Below are positions 34,828-42,960 of a stretch of 64,000 nucleotides of DNA, in pieces; the first letter of the stretch is position 1; each line of letters begins with the position of its first letter. The notes beneath the pieces were generated by a model. That model was given only the letters and a program-made list of their open reading frames with translations. It was not told the DNA's origin and did not search any database. The translations under genes were made by a program, and so were the position numbers. Source of the DNA: Planctomycetota bacterium (lineage in GTDB: Bacteria > Planctomycetota > MHYJ01 > WSZJ01 > JACPWG01); assembly GCA_016197205.1 (NCBI GenBank), contig JACPWG010000103.1, positions 62,001-126,000 of the forward strand, given 5' to 3'.

Positions 34828-37044
34828 GTGAAAAGCATCGCCACGGTCGTGCTGACGCTCTTCCTGCTCTGCCCGGCCGTAGGGGCGCAAGAGGGCGGGG
34901 AAGACCTGAAAAAAGAGAACCAGGAGCTGAAACGCCAAATCGAGGAGCTGAAAAAAAAGCTGGCCGAGAAGGAAGGCGCCGCGCCACTCGCGCCCGCGGC
35001 CCCGGCGGCCCCGGCGGCGCCGACGATCGCCCCGGCGGCCGGCGACGCGCCCGCGGCACCGGCCACGAAGCCGGCCGAGGCCCCGCCCGCCGCACCCACG
35101 CAGCCCCGGGCCGCCGCCTCTCCGGAAAAGAAACCAACGCCCCGCGAAGGTCCGCGCGAGGAGACGCTGCTCGGCGAGGTGGTCGTCACCGCCACGCGCA
35201 GCGAGGCGAGCCTCCGCACGCTCGGCTCCGCGATCAGCACCGTCACCGGCGCCGAGCTGCGGCAGCAAGCGGCCTTCGAGGCGGTCGAACCCCTCCGCAG
35301 CGTCCCCGGCCTGTCGATCAAGCGCGTGGGCGGACGCGGCGAGGGCGTCATCGTCACGACCCGCGGACTCGCCAACGTCCACACGCTCTTCCAGCTCGAG
35401 GGCTTCGAGCTGAACAGCGACGGCGGCGTCATGCTGACCCTCGACACTCTCCAGACGGACGGCCTCTCCGGCATCGAGGTCCTCCGCGGCGCGCAGAGCG
35501 GCCTCTACGGCGGCAACGCGTCGGCCGGCGTGGTGAACTTCCGCCTCGCCCGCGGCGAGGGGCCCCCGCGCGGCCGCGTTTCCTTCGAGTACGGTTCCTT
35601 CAACACCCAGCGCGAACGGCTCGCGGTCCAGGGCGGCGACGCGACCTTCGGCTATTCGCTCGCTGCGAGCCGCCTCCTCCAGACCGACGGCCCGATCGAT
35701 GACGAAGACCTCGAGGTCAACAGCGTCCTCGGCCGCTTCGATTACAACCTCTCGGATCGCACCCGGATCCTGGCGATCGTCCACGCGCGCGGGGACGAGG
35801 CCGAGTTCGTCCAGGGAGACGCGGGCGCCCGCACCGCCGTGGATTTCGACACCGACAACGTCGGCCAGAAGGACATCCTCGTCCTCGGCCTCGACATCGG
35901 CCACTGGCTCACCGACTGGTGGGACGCCCACCTGCAGCTCGAGCGTTTCACGCTCGGCCAGAACTCCTTCGACGGCCCGGTCGCGGACCCCTTCGGCGAC
36001 CGGCAGTTCGAGCAGCAATACGCCAAGGGGATCGCGCACCTCAGCAACCGCCTCTACCCCTGCAAGTGGAACGCCGTCACCGTCGGCGTCGAATTCGAGA
36101 AGCAGGACTCGGCGCAGATCGACATTTCGGACTTCCCCGCCCCCGACACGGCGACGGCCCGCAAGGACGAGGCCTCCACCACGTCCTTCTACTTCCAGGA
36201 CGAGGTCAATGCCTGGGACACGGTCTTTCTCACCGCCTCCCTCCGGAGGGACGATTTCGAATCGTTCGGCGAGAAGTGGACCTACCGGCTCGCGGGGGCT
36301 TTCAGAATCGAGCGCACGAACACCAAGCTCCGCGCGAGCACGGGCAGCGGAGTGGCCGAGCCGCAGTTCTTCCAGCTCTTCACGCCGGGAAGCGGCAATC
36401 CGGACCTTCAGCCCGAGCGAAATCGCGCCTGGGACGCCGGCTTCGACCAGTGGCTCCTGGAGGACAAGCTGCGGTTCTCGGCGACCTACTTCCAGAACAA
36501 GCTCCGCGACGCCATCCGGTTTCGCGTGCTCGCGGTGCCGCCCTTCTTCCAAGCCCAGAACTCCGGCGACGCGGATATCCAGGGAGTCGAACTGGAGACC
36601 CAATGGGACGTCGCTCGCGACCTGCTGCTGCAGGACGACGCCGTCGCTTTTCACGCGTCCTACACCTGGACCGATACCGAAGTCGTGGACACGGCCGATC
36701 CGGACAACATCGGCTTCAAGCTCGGCGCGTCGCTCCTCGACGTGCCCCGCGGCGAGGCGAACTTCAACATCCACTACGGCGTGGCAGACCAGTGGGGCTT
36801 GAACCTGGACGTGAACTACGTCGGCCGGCGGAAGACCATCGACTTCGCGACCTTCACGCGGGGCGTGGAGGACGAGCACGGAAAGCTCGACATCGCGGCC
36901 TTCTATCGGCTACCCTGGTTGAAGGGGCTGAAGGCCATCGTGCGCGGGGAGAACGTGACCGACGAGGACTACGACGAGGCCACGGGTTTCCCGGCCCCGG
37001 GGGCGAACGTCCTCGGCGGCCTCGAGTACGAGCTTCGCTTTTGA
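34828..37044 (+). CDS. btuB: TonB-dependent outer-membrane receptor, probably for cobalamin
   Basis: The 738-residue protein starts at a GTG with AGGAGG six bases upstream. The signal peptide ends near residue 20 (CPAVGAQ). Before the plug there is an extra segment: a heptad coiled-coil (about 25-50, KKENQELKRQIEELKKKL) and a 60-residue Pro/Ala-rich linker. The TonB-box-like EETLLGEVVVTATR precedes a plug (about 115-225) and a 22-strand-type barrel ending in ELRF, the terminal aromatic signature of outer-membrane proteins. The riboswitch upstream argues for a cobalamin or cobinamide substrate. No btuCDF genes are present here. The coiled-coil extension is unusual. Confidence 0.85.
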   Translation: MKSIATVVLTLFLLCPAVGAQEGGEDLKKENQELKRQIEELKKKLAEKEGAAPLAPAAPAAPAAPTIAPAAGDAPAAPATKPAEAPPAAPTQPRAAASPEKKPTPREGPREETLLGEVVVTATRSEASLRTLGSAISTVTGAELRQQAAFEAVEPLRSVPGLSIKRVGGRGEGVIVTTRGLANVHTLFQLEGFELNSDGGVMLTLDTLQTDGLSGIEVLRGAQSGLYGGNASAGVVNFRLARGEGPPRGRVSFEYGSFNTQRERLAVQGGDATFGYSLAASRLLQTDGPIDDEDLEVNSVLGRFDYNLSDRTRILAIVHARGDEAEFVQGDAGARTAVDFDTDNVGQKDILVLGLDIGHWLTDWWDAHLQLERFTLGQNSFDGPVADPFGDRQFEQQYAKGIAHLSNRLYPCKWNAVTVGVEFEKQDSAQIDISDFPAPDTATARKDEASTTSFYFQDEVNAWDTVFLTASLRRDDFESFGEKWTYRLAGAFRIERTNTKLRASTGSGVAEPQFFQLFTPGSGNPDLQPERNRAWDAGFDQWLLEDKLRFSATYFQNKLRDAIRFRVLAVPPFFQAQNSGDADIQGVELETQWDVARDLLLQDDAVAFHASYTWTDTEVVDTADPDNIGFKLGASLLDVPRGEANFNIHYGVADQWGLNLDVNYVGRRKTIDFATFTRGVEDEHGKLDIAAFYRLPWLKGLKAIVRGENVTDEDYDEATGFPAPGANVLGGLEYELRF

Positions 37045-37074
37045 CGGACGGCGGACGCCGCCGGGGAAGTGCGC

Positions 37075-37578
37075 ATGATCGAGGTGAGAGCGGCGCGGGT
37101 CGAGGATGCGGAGACGCTGGCCGCGGCGGAGGTCGAGACCGCGCGCGTGCCGGGCTTCCTGGTATCGAGGCCGTACGAGCTGAAGCGGGAGGCCTTCGAA
37201 ACCAGGATCCGCGACCTCGCCGCGGCGGGCCGGTACGTGGTCGCGGTTGAGGACGGGCGCATCGTCGGCCACGCCCTTCTCGAGCCGATGCCGCTCGAGG
37301 CGCTTCGGCACGTGCTGCGCCTCACGCTCGTGGTCCATCCGGGGAGCCGCGGACGCGGGATCGGACGGACCTTGATGGCCGACCTCCTGGGCTGGGCGCA
37401 GGCCAGGCCGGAGGTCGGCAAGGTCGAGCTCCTGGTGCGCGCGACGAACGACGTGGCGATCCGGCTCTACCGGCGGTGCGGCTTCGTGGAGGAGGGCCGC
37501 CTCCGGCGTCGGCTCCGACTCCCGAACGGCGAGTACCTCGACGACCTGACCATGGCGTGGTTTCCGGAGGGCCGGTGA
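37075..37578 (+). CDS. GNAT-family N-acetyltransferase
   Basis: The 167-residue protein begins MIEVRAARVEDAETLAAAEV; a GTG two codons earlier is an alternative start. It is a GNAT fold with acetyl-CoA loop RGRGIGRTLM in motif A (VVHPGSRGRGIGRTL) and the C-terminal NDVAIRLYRRCGFVEEGR typical of RimI/RimJ-like enzymes. The substrate (protein N-terminus, amino acid or aminoglycoside) cannot be deduced. It follows the receptor by 30 bases and may be co-transcribed under the B12 riboswitch. Confidence 0.85.
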   Translation: MIEVRAARVEDAETLAAAEVETARVPGFLVSRPYELKREAFETRIRDLAAAGRYVVAVEDGRIVGHALLEPMPLEALRHVLRLTLVVHPGSRGRGIGRTLMADLLGWAQARPEVGKVELLVRATNDVAIRLYRRCGFVEEGRLRRRLRLPNGEYLDDLTMAWFPEGR

Positions 37579-38157
37579 CGCCTCCCATTTTTTTCTGAAG
37601 ACCGGCAAAAAGAAGCGGCTCGGAGATTGTCTGCCTTACATAGCACTACAACGCCAGAAGAGTGGGGCCTTCGAGCACAACTGGCTCGTAGTTCCGCCTT
37701 TAGGCGGGGCTGCCAACCAAGTGCCGAGTTTCTCCTCGCACGCGCCGCCTGAAGGCGGAACTACGAACAGCTCCGGAGCTGGGCCGAATCTGTTGCAGGT
37801 GGCAGAGGATTCATTCTAGCGCTGTAGTGATAGGCGCGTGTCCGTGCCGGATCGCCGGCGCATGCTCGCCATTCCTGTTTGGTAACCGTTCACCACCGGG
37901 GTACGAAGAAACGGAGGCCTCACGGAGCACCTTCGCCGGCTTCGCGAACACACGATTGTCCACAAGCAATTGCGTCGGATTTCCCTCCGACAGGATAACA
38001 GGATCAACTGGATACGGCACTGGATAATCCTGTTGATCCTGTTATCCTGTCAAAAGAGGGTCGCCAGAGGCCTGAATCGACAGGTCAACCTCTTCGTGCC
38101 TCCGTGGGGATGCGTCCCTCCCCGTGAACAGTCACCACATTCAGACCTGGAACGCGC
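37579..38157. repeat. Repeat R9 palindrome and repeat R5, copy 1
   Basis: At 37688-37768 GTAGTTCCGCCTTTAGGCGG and its complement near the other end form an inverted pair. Repeat R5 spans 37881-38135: outer inverted ends GTAACCGTTCACC and GTGAACAGTCAC, with inner blocks ACGGAGGCCTCACGGAG and GCCTCCGTGG. At the centre (37989-38051) is a fold-back hairpin of GGATAACAGGATCAAC units and the complement. A T-run at 37588-37594 follows the GNAT gene but has no clear stem. The same R5 element occurs at 45099-45352. Confidence 0.85.
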
Positions 38158-38433
38158 ATGCCCGAACCCGAATCGCCGCTGGAACGTCTGCTCTCCTCGC
38201 TGGAACCCGCCGCCCCGGGCCCGGCCGTGGACCAACGCGTCCGCGAGGCGGCCCTTCGCGCCTGTCTCACGCGCGCGGGGCGGCGGCACGGGCTCCGACG
38301 CCGGCTGGAAGCCATGGCCTTCGCGACCGGCAGCGCCGCCGCGATCTACCTCGTGCTCCTCAGCCCCTGGCCGCCCGCCCACCACCTCTTCCACGAAGTC
38401 CGTCATGCGACGGGCATCCTGCCCTGCCATTAG
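38158..38433 (+). CDS. Small single-pass membrane protein, hypothetical
   Basis: The 91-residue product begins MPEPESPLERLLSSLEPAAP, has an amphipathic N-terminal half and one membrane helix (about 58-72, AIYLVLLSPWPP). I recognise no family. The ribosome binding site is weak. It starts 22 bases after repeat R5 and ends 43 bases before the DUF4129 gene, so it may be a real accessory protein or a chance frame. Confidence 0.45.
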   Translation: MPEPESPLERLLSSLEPAAPGPAVDQRVREAALRACLTRAGRRHGLRRRLEAMAFATGSAAAIYLVLLSPWPPAHHLFHEVRHATGILPCH

Positions 38434-38440
38434 CCTCGGC

Positions 38441-38470
38441 TTGCTTTTCGACCCGCCGACCTGCTACCAT
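38441..38470 (+). promoter_or_regulatory. Possible promoter giving a leaderless DUF4129 mRNA
   Basis: TTGCTT, 18 bp and TACCAT end only six bases before the ATG at 38477, and no Shine-Dalgarno sequence precedes that ATG. If used, the transcript would start at or near the start codon. Confidence 0.45.
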
Positions 38471-38476
38471 CGGGCC

Positions 38477-39757
38477 ATGCCGAACGCCTCCTTCCGTTCC
38501 CTCCGAGCCCCCGGTTCGGTCGCCCAACGGGCCGCGCTCCTCCCCTGGCTCCTCGTCTGCCTTCTCTTCACGGCCACGCCCGCCTCGCTCCGCGCGCAGG
38601 CCCCCGGCCTCGACGGCGCGGAGGATCCGATCCGGACCTCGCACCGACACGTCCTCACGAAGGGCTTCCGCATCCCCGACTGGGTCACGGACCCGAACCT
38701 GCGGAAGCTGTTCGAGGAGCACCTGAAGTCGCTCGACGCGAAGACCGGGCAGGCGCCGACCCAGGACCCGGAGGAGCTGGAGAAGCTGTTCGGGCCCTTG
38801 CAGGATCTGCTCAAAAAGCTCCCGCCGGGCACGAAATTTCCCGATGTCGACGAACTCAAGAAAGACAATCCCGAGCTCTTCAAGTCGCTGCTCGACGCGA
38901 ACCGCGACCTCCTCCAGCCGCCGTCCGGTACGAGCGACCCGGATCTCGAGTCGTTCCTCAACGAGTCGCTGCGCACGCTGACGAAAAAGCTCCAGGACTC
39001 GAAGATCGACCGCTCGCTCTTCAAGTCGTTACCGAAAAAAAATCCGCCGCTTCTCTCGCCGAAGGGGACGGAGCTGATGAAGCGCTGGCTCGGCAAGATC
39101 AAGGTGGGGCCGGACCTGAAGAAGACCCTCGAGCGCGGCATGAACAGCATGGAGGGCGTGCTGAAGAGTTGGTTCGAACGGGCCGGGGTCGGGGGGGAAG
39201 AGGACGACCCCGCGGCGAAGCCGCCCGACGCGGCCGGCCAGGACCCGGCCGCGGCCACCGATCCGACCGCCGCGGCGGGCGGGGGCAGCGGGGGAGGCGC
39301 GCTGCAGTCGCTCCCGAGCTTCGCGCGCTTTTCCTTCTGGGCGCTCCTCCGCGCGGTCCTCTGGGCTGCGCTGGCAGCGTTGGCCGCGTTTTGCGTCTGG
39401 TTGGCGATCGCGGCCCTTTCGAAGCGGCTTGCGCCCGTGCTTCGGCGGCTGCTGCCTCGACGGCCGCCGCGGCTCCCCGAGCGTTTTGACGGGCCGGAGG
39501 AGTTTTTCCGCGCCTACGCCGCGGTGATGGCGTGGGTGACGGGGGGACCGATCGAAGGGAGGACGCACCGGGAGTTGGAGGCGCAGGCGAGCGCGGGCGC
39601 CCCGGCCCTTGCGGGCGCGGCCTCCGCGGCCGCCGATGCTTACGAGCGGCTGTACTATGATCGCCGCGCGCTGCCCGAGTCGCCGCAGCTCTGCGGGCGG
39701 GCCCATGAGGCCTGCCGTTCCCTGCTCACGACGACGACCGAGCCTAGGAGAGCGTGA
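38477..39757 (+). CDS. Exported membrane protein with C-terminal DUF4129 domain
   Basis: The 426-residue protein has a signal sequence (about 15-40), a helical, charged exported region, an Ala/Gly-rich linker (250-285), one membrane helix (about 295-325) and a cytoplasmic DUF4129 domain (about 345-410; ERFDGPEEFFRAYAAVMAWV and TGGPIEGRTHRELEAQA). DUF4129 is usually found at the end of transglutaminase-like proteins or beside MoxR-DUF58 genes. The next gene begins at the base after the stop, so the pair is co-translated. Its biochemical role is unknown. Confidence 0.75.
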   Translation: MPNASFRSLRAPGSVAQRAALLPWLLVCLLFTATPASLRAQAPGLDGAEDPIRTSHRHVLTKGFRIPDWVTDPNLRKLFEEHLKSLDAKTGQAPTQDPEELEKLFGPLQDLLKKLPPGTKFPDVDELKKDNPELFKSLLDANRDLLQPPSGTSDPDLESFLNESLRTLTKKLQDSKIDRSLFKSLPKKNPPLLSPKGTELMKRWLGKIKVGPDLKKTLERGMNSMEGVLKSWFERAGVGGEEDDPAAKPPDAAGQDPAAATDPTAAAGGGSGGGALQSLPSFARFSFWALLRAVLWAALAALAAFCVWLAIAALSKRLAPVLRRLLPRRPPRLPERFDGPEEFFRAYAAVMAWVTGGPIEGRTHRELEAQASAGAPALAGAASAAADAYERLYYDRRALPESPQLCGRAHEACRSLLTTTTEPRRA

Positions 39758-41089
39758 GTGTTGCGGAACGGCCACTCCCTGCCGGCGCGACCGGCGCTAC
39801 CACGACTGCTCGCACGCGCGGTGCTCGGGTGCGCGCTGCTCTTCGCGGGCGCGACCCCGGTCCTGGCTCAGGATCCGCCCGGCGCCCCCGAAGACGACTC
39901 GGCCACCTGGTCCGGCATCGACGGCTTCGTGATTCTTCTGCAACGGTCCGGCGTGCATCTCCTGGGGCCCGAGGAGGTGGCCGAGCCGAACTTGGGACCC
40001 GGCACCCTGATCATCCTGCTGGGCACACCGCCTCCGCAGCCCACGCTACTCCGCATCCTGGGCTTCCAGCACCACTGGACCGGGCTCCTCGTCGCCAGTG
40101 ATCGCAAGGAGATGGCCGGCGTTTTCGACAGGTACGGACTGGAACTCGACACCAGCCCCTACCAGATGCGGGATCCGACAAGGGGGGCGTTCCACGGCTA
40201 CGCGGACTGTCCCTTGATTCGGGGCCACGGAAATAGCCCGCTCATCGAGGGAGTCAAGCAAATTGCGCTTAACAGGCCTGCGCGCTTCGTGGGCCGGCAC
40301 CGGACGACGCTCAGCAGGCTGCCCGAGGAGCCCGGGCGTGAGCGCTGTGCGTGGATTGTTGCAAAAGAGAATCCCAAGAGCCTGTTCATCAGCGATCACA
40401 GCCTCTTCATCAACCTGATGCTGAACGAGGAGTCGAACGCGGTCTTCGCGACCAATGTCATCCGCTGGTTCGGCGCCACCGACGTGTGGCTGATCGTCGA
40501 CGGGGAGACCGTGCACTCCGAGCTCTTTCCGCCGGGCATGCCCGACTTCGGGCCCCAGGCGTCGATCCGGCTCCTCGACCATGTGATTCGCGCGACGGAG
40601 GAAGCGCACGGCTTGCGGAACCTGGACCCCCGGTACAACGCCTTCATCGCCACCGGCGCGACGATTCTCTTGGCCGTGGTCCTGTCGCTCTGGCTCGTTC
40701 GCCGACCCGCGGCCCCGGCCGAAATCCTGGGGAGCGCGCCGGCGCTCTTGTCCGAATTCGGCGACCCGGGCTCCGCGCCCGCCGGCGAGCGCAACTTCCG
40801 GATCCCGGCGCAGGAATTCCTGGAGGGGTGGTGGAGGCGGTTCCGGTCCTCCCGCGGGCTGCCCGAAGACGCGGGTCGGGTGCCGGGGGCATTCGACCTT
40901 GCGGGTGGGTCGACGCTCGCCCGCTGGCGCCTCGGCAACGACCTCGGGGCCCTCGCCGCCGCGATTCGGATGCGGGACGGCAGGCTTTCCCTGCGGGGCT
41001 TCGAGTCCCTGCGGGAAAGCGCGCGCCGCTGCGAATCGGCCGGGAGCGAGCTGAGGATCGCCTGGCGTGCGACGGCGCCGCGGGCGTAG
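39758..41089 (+). CDS. DUF4350-like membrane protein
   Basis: The 443-residue product starts at a GTG immediately after the DUF4129 stop, with AGGAGA upstream. A signal sequence (1-38) is followed by a Rossmann-like exported domain (IDGFVILLQRSGVHLLGPEE, then LGPGTLIILLGT) resembling DUF4350, a membrane helix (about 296-313) and a cytoplasmic helical tail. DUF4350, DUF4129, MoxR ATPase and DUF58 genes commonly cluster in bacteria; only the first two are present here. Function unknown. Confidence 0.65.
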   Translation: MLRNGHSLPARPALPRLLARAVLGCALLFAGATPVLAQDPPGAPEDDSATWSGIDGFVILLQRSGVHLLGPEEVAEPNLGPGTLIILLGTPPPQPTLLRILGFQHHWTGLLVASDRKEMAGVFDRYGLELDTSPYQMRDPTRGAFHGYADCPLIRGHGNSPLIEGVKQIALNRPARFVGRHRTTLSRLPEEPGRERCAWIVAKENPKSLFISDHSLFINLMLNEESNAVFATNVIRWFGATDVWLIVDGETVHSELFPPGMPDFGPQASIRLLDHVIRATEEAHGLRNLDPRYNAFIATGATILLAVVLSLWLVRRPAAPAEILGSAPALLSEFGDPGSAPAGERNFRIPAQEFLEGWWRRFRSSRGLPEDAGRVPGAFDLAGGSTLARWRLGNDLGALAAAIRMRDGRLSLRGFESLRESARRCESAGSELRIAWRATAPRA

Positions 41090-41187
41090 CGCCGGTCGGT
41101 TGCGGGCTGCGCCGCGCGCGGGACTTGGCAAGAGGGAGGGGAATGCTCCCTGCACCGCTACCATCCGGCGGCCCGGACTGGACCGGA

Positions 41188-41238
41188 GGGGGGGGGCCGG
41201 CATTCGTGTTCAGAGATCCGAAGTCGGAGGGGGGGGGG
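41188..41238. repeat. Two homopolymeric G tracts before the M28-like gene
   Basis: Nine consecutive G lie at 41188-41196 and ten at 41229-41238, between the DUF4350 stop and the M28-like start. Tracts of this length are prone to slippage. Confidence 0.7.
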
Positions 41239-41332
41239 TCCGCCCGACTCTGGACAGTTGTCGCGGGACCTGTTACCTGGGTACTGATCGCGGGGAAGTC
41301 GTGAGCGCCGAAAGACCCTCTACCCCAATTGC

Positions 41333-42907
41333 GTGGAGATCAGCTTCGTGCACAAGCCTGGTTTGCTCCAGTACTTCGTGTTCCTGGGGATCCTGATCAG
41401 CGTGGTCAGCGGGTTCTTCGATTCTTTCCTTAAGCTGGGTCCCTTCCCGTATCCCGACCGGCATCCCGACCGGCCGGAGGTGTATGCGCTCCCCGAACAC
41501 GGGTTCGACGACAACGCCGCCTGGAAACTGCTTGACAAGTTGGTCGCCCTGGGTCCCCGCTACGAGGCTGGACCGCGGCGGGCGGCCTTCGAGCTCATCT
41601 ACGCCGACGCCGCCAAGTGGGGAGCAGCGAAGCTGGAGCGCCATGACTTCGTGGACGGCGGAATCGACGGCATGAATCTGCTCGCCGAGTTCCCGGGGCA
41701 GAGGGGTGATGAGGGGGAGCGCGTCGTCATCCTCGGCCACTACGATACCGTGCCGGACTCGCCCGGCGCTCTCGACGACGCCACCTCAATCGCTCTGCTT
41801 GCCGGGCTCGGGCGCGCGTTCGCTGGGCGTCCGCTCTCTCGCACCGTCGTGCTCGCGGCCGTCGACCTGAAGGAACGTGGCCTGCTCGGCTCCCGGGCCT
41901 GGGTCGCCCGCGAAGCCTACGCCAGGCGCCTGGACACGATCAGGGCTGCCGTCTCCACGGAAATGGTGGGGTGGAAAGACGGCATCCCGGTTGTCCATGC
42001 CGTTCCGGCCGGCTTCCGGCGGACCCCCGAACGCCGGCCGGATGTCGGCGGGATCGCTCCAGCATGGATGGTCGGGCTGGCCCTCGCCGTGGGCCGCGAC
42101 ACCGGACGCGCGCTCCAGGTCGGGGATCCCGTTTTTTCGCTCGCGCATCAGGTGGTGTTCCGACACTTTCTCACGCCCTTCGATGCCGACTCCGACGCGT
42201 TCGCAGAACGCGGCATCCCGGCCATCTACCTCTCCGACTGCTCCTTGACTCACCCCTACCCTCGATACCACAAGTCTTCCGACACCCTTGATCAAGTGGA
42301 CCGCCCTTCACTCGCGGCCGCCGGTCGTAGCCTCGAGACGCTCGCGGCGGCGCTCTCGTGGCGGCCCGAGCTGAGGCGGGCGACCTGGAACAATGGTGAG
42401 ACTGACTATCTCACCTGGGGATCGACCGTGCTCCACTACCGGATACTCACTGGGATCCTCATGCTCTCATTCCTGCCGTACCTGCTTCTTCTCTCGTTTG
42501 CCCCTCCCCCGAACGTGAGTTCCATCGGAAGCCCCCGGGGAGCCGGAGCGCTCCTCCTTCTCCTCGCCTCGGTGATCGCGCGGTTCGGAGCCCCGGTCTC
42601 CGCCGTGGTGGTGCTCGCGCCCACTTGGCTCGTCGCCCCGTTGTGCCTCGCGCGTCGCCGCTACCTTCGCGTGCTCGGTACCGTCCTGACCCTGACGCCG
42701 TTCCTGGTGGCGACCACCCTGTGGCTAGCGGCCATGCCCCGCTTTCACCGCGTGGTCGCCCCCACGGAAGGGGGATGGGCCCTCGTCCTCATCGCGGTCA
42801 TCTCGCTAGGCCTGGCGACACCCGCCCTTCTGGCGCGCCCGCCCGCACCCTCCCCGGCGCCGGTGCCCGTGGATCCAGCGGTCGCCCACCCGCCGGGCAC
42901 TCCGTAG
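41333..42907 (+). CDS. M28-family peptidase homologue with altered catalytic residue
   Basis: The 524-residue protein starts at GTG 41333 (a second GTG at 41348 is possible). An N-terminal membrane helix (about 11-28) is followed by an M28 zinc-aminopeptidase domain (55-345): H136 in GHYDTVPDSPG, D148/D149 in ALDDATS, E181, E210 and H313 in YHKSSDT match the five metal ligands. The residue before E181, normally the catalytic Glu of the Glu-Glu pair, is Lys180 (DLKERGLLGS). The enzyme may thus lack peptidase activity. Four to five membrane helices follow (375-500). A rhomboid gene is 53 bases downstream. Confidence 0.85.
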   Translation: MEISFVHKPGLLQYFVFLGILISVVSGFFDSFLKLGPFPYPDRHPDRPEVYALPEHGFDDNAAWKLLDKLVALGPRYEAGPRRAAFELIYADAAKWGAAKLERHDFVDGGIDGMNLLAEFPGQRGDEGERVVILGHYDTVPDSPGALDDATSIALLAGLGRAFAGRPLSRTVVLAAVDLKERGLLGSRAWVAREAYARRLDTIRAAVSTEMVGWKDGIPVVHAVPAGFRRTPERRPDVGGIAPAWMVGLALAVGRDTGRALQVGDPVFSLAHQVVFRHFLTPFDADSDAFAERGIPAIYLSDCSLTHPYPRYHKSSDTLDQVDRPSLAAAGRSLETLAAALSWRPELRRATWNNGETDYLTWGSTVLHYRILTGILMLSFLPYLLLLSFAPPPNVSSIGSPRGAGALLLLLASVIARFGAPVSAVVVLAPTWLVAPLCLARRRYLRVLGTVLTLTPFLVATTLWLAAMPRFHRVVAPTEGGWALVLIAVISLGLATPALLARPPAPSPAPVPVDPAVAHPPGTP

Positions 42908-42960
42908 CGTCCGCCCCTTCACGGTCCCCGCCACCGCGGCCATCGTAGAGGAGGCTGGTA

